A stretch of 64,000 nucleotides of DNA, taken from positions 35,486 through 99,485 of the forward strand of contig JAJPII010000039.1 of the NCBI GenBank assembly GCA_021324825.1, in the 5' to 3' direction. This document shows positions 63,417 through 64,000 of the stretch, piece by piece; position 1 is the first letter of the stretch; the number at the start of each line of letters is the position of its first letter. The stretch comes from Spartobacteria bacterium (lineage in GTDB: Bacteria > Verrucomicrobiota > Verrucomicrobiia > Chthoniobacterales > Chthoniobacteraceae). The notes beneath the pieces were generated by a model, which saw only the letters and a list, made by a program, of their open reading frames with translations, was not told where the DNA came from and searched no databases. The translations under genes and the position numbers were made by a program.

Positions 63417-64000
63417 TTGGCCGGCTTGGCATCCGTCTATCTGGCGCCATCAGGAAGCAACGGAACGTTGAACCAGGTTCAGGCCACGGCTCCAGGGCCC
63501 CAAGTTGCGGCGGCTGCGTTCACTGCCACGGCGACTCTTCCCGGGGACATGGCGCTCTGGCTGAAGGCGGACGCGGGGGTGGTGACGGGTACCAACGGCG
63601 GCATCACGACATGGAATGACCAGAGCGTGTATCAAAACAACGCGCAGGCGGCGGGATCGGGTTCCTCGACGGTCATTTTCAACAGCCTGAACGGAGAGCC
63701 GGTCGTCCATTTTCCCGGAGGGGCGAACAGCGGCTTCATCATAACGGACACGTCTTCCTTGCGGCCGGCCAGCGCTGTGACGATGATCGCGGTGGTGCGG
63801 CCTGCGCCGGGCGCGGACACGATAACCTTCGCTCCTTCTCCGGCCCAGATTCGTTATACTCTTGATGGAACTCAGCCCACAGCGTCCTCGTCATTGTATT
63901 CCGGGCCGTTTACCCTGACAGCCAGCGCACCGGTGACGTATGAATACTTCTCGGGAGGAGTCGCCATCGGCCCGGCGGCCACCGCTCAATATTACGTGAA
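63417..64000 (+). CDS. Start of a LamG / chitobiase-C-terminal-type surface protein (cut by window end)
   Basis: Open to the window end, more than 190 residues. It contains LPGDMALWLKADAGVVTGTN, ITTWNDQSVYQNNAQAAG and VVHFPGGANSGFII (a LamG-like concanavalin fold), then IRYTLDGTQPTASSSLYSGP and FTLTASAPVTYEYFSGG, the CHB_HEX_C (chitobiase/beta-hexosaminidase C-terminal) pattern. No ATG or signal peptide lies in frame upstream before tRNA-Lys; TTG 63417 is a placeholder, and ATG 63549 would cut into the domain. It may therefore be a 5'-truncated gene or part of an insertion beside the tRNA. Confidence 0.6.
   Translation, partial: MAGLASVYLAPSGSNGTLNQVQATAPGPQVAAAAFTATATLPGDMALWLKADAGVVTGTNGGITTWNDQSVYQNNAQAAGSGSSTVIFNSLNGEPVVHFPGGANSGFIITDTSSLRPASAVTMIAVVRPAPGADTITFAPSPAQIRYTLDGTQPTASSSLYSGPFTLTASAPVTYEYFSGGVAIGPAATAQYYV

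Overview
The window reads as high-GC chromosomal DNA from a Gram-negative member of the Verrucomicrobiota (probably near the Opitutae or Spartobacteria; this is an inference). Supporting signs are an LL-diaminopimelate aminotransferase instead of the succinylase route to lysine, a SWIB-domain protein, PEP-CTERM proteins, small DUF4404, YezD and lmo0937-type proteins, a long-form IspH, and an outer-membrane locus combining two-partner secretion with ExbB/ExbD/TonB. No prophage, complete transposase, CRISPR array or rRNA gene was seen.

Layout. 1-17 kb is mostly housekeeping: the start of xseA, glgE (maltosyltransferase), a GT-C membrane glycosyltransferase, and a leftward run (ErpA-type Fe-S protein, a proline-rich membrane protein, serA, pepA, DUF4404, an Mpv17-like protein). 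Divergent mutL follows, then dapL, sodA, a broken fic gene, rarA, a tandem universal stress protein and a small membrane protein. At 17.0-17.6 kb a short inverted-repeat element abuts ssrA (tmRNA). The region 18.4-37.7 kb is the standout. A near-consensus promoter heads a tightly packed collinear set: TpsB transporter, an ExbB fused to a DUF2341/LamG ectodomain, ExbD, a TonB-like protein, a porin, a periplasmic coiled-coil protein, a 3,667-residue TpsA/filamentous-haemagglutinin exoprotein and a Sel1-repeat protein. It looks like an adhesin-export machine with its own proton-motive-force energising complex.

37.8-41.2 kb is a leftward operon (PstS-like secreted protein plus two duplicated PEP-CTERM proteins) behind a strong promoter with an A/T-rich upstream tract. 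41.3-45.8 kb is a stress module: YezD, a 47-residue membrane peptide, a BON protein, a glycine-zipper protein, a double YciE/DUF892 ferritin-like protein and a hybrid histidine kinase. 46-52 kb holds a mannonate-type SDR with a broken uxuA remnant, an EmrA/EmrB efflux pair, a Tat-type metallophosphatase and VanZ. 52.9-58.5 kb is envelope-centred: SWIB, IspH, L,D-transpeptidase, lipid A acyltransferase and a MurU-AmgK-like cell-wall recycling pair. 58.6-64 kb has a CHASE2 membrane protein, DUF4112, convergent GH30 and GH43 glycosidases, tRNA-Lys(CUU) and the beginning of a LamG/chitobiase-C-terminal-type surface protein that runs off the window.

A family of REP-like palindromes (core AGGCGGCTG-TGC-CAGCCGCCT) occurs in five intergenic gaps. 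At least two copies carry longer terminal inverted repeats, and one of these supplies the probable -35 box of ssrA. Many neighbouring genes overlap by a GTGA, ATGA or TTGA stop/start, so translational coupling is common here.
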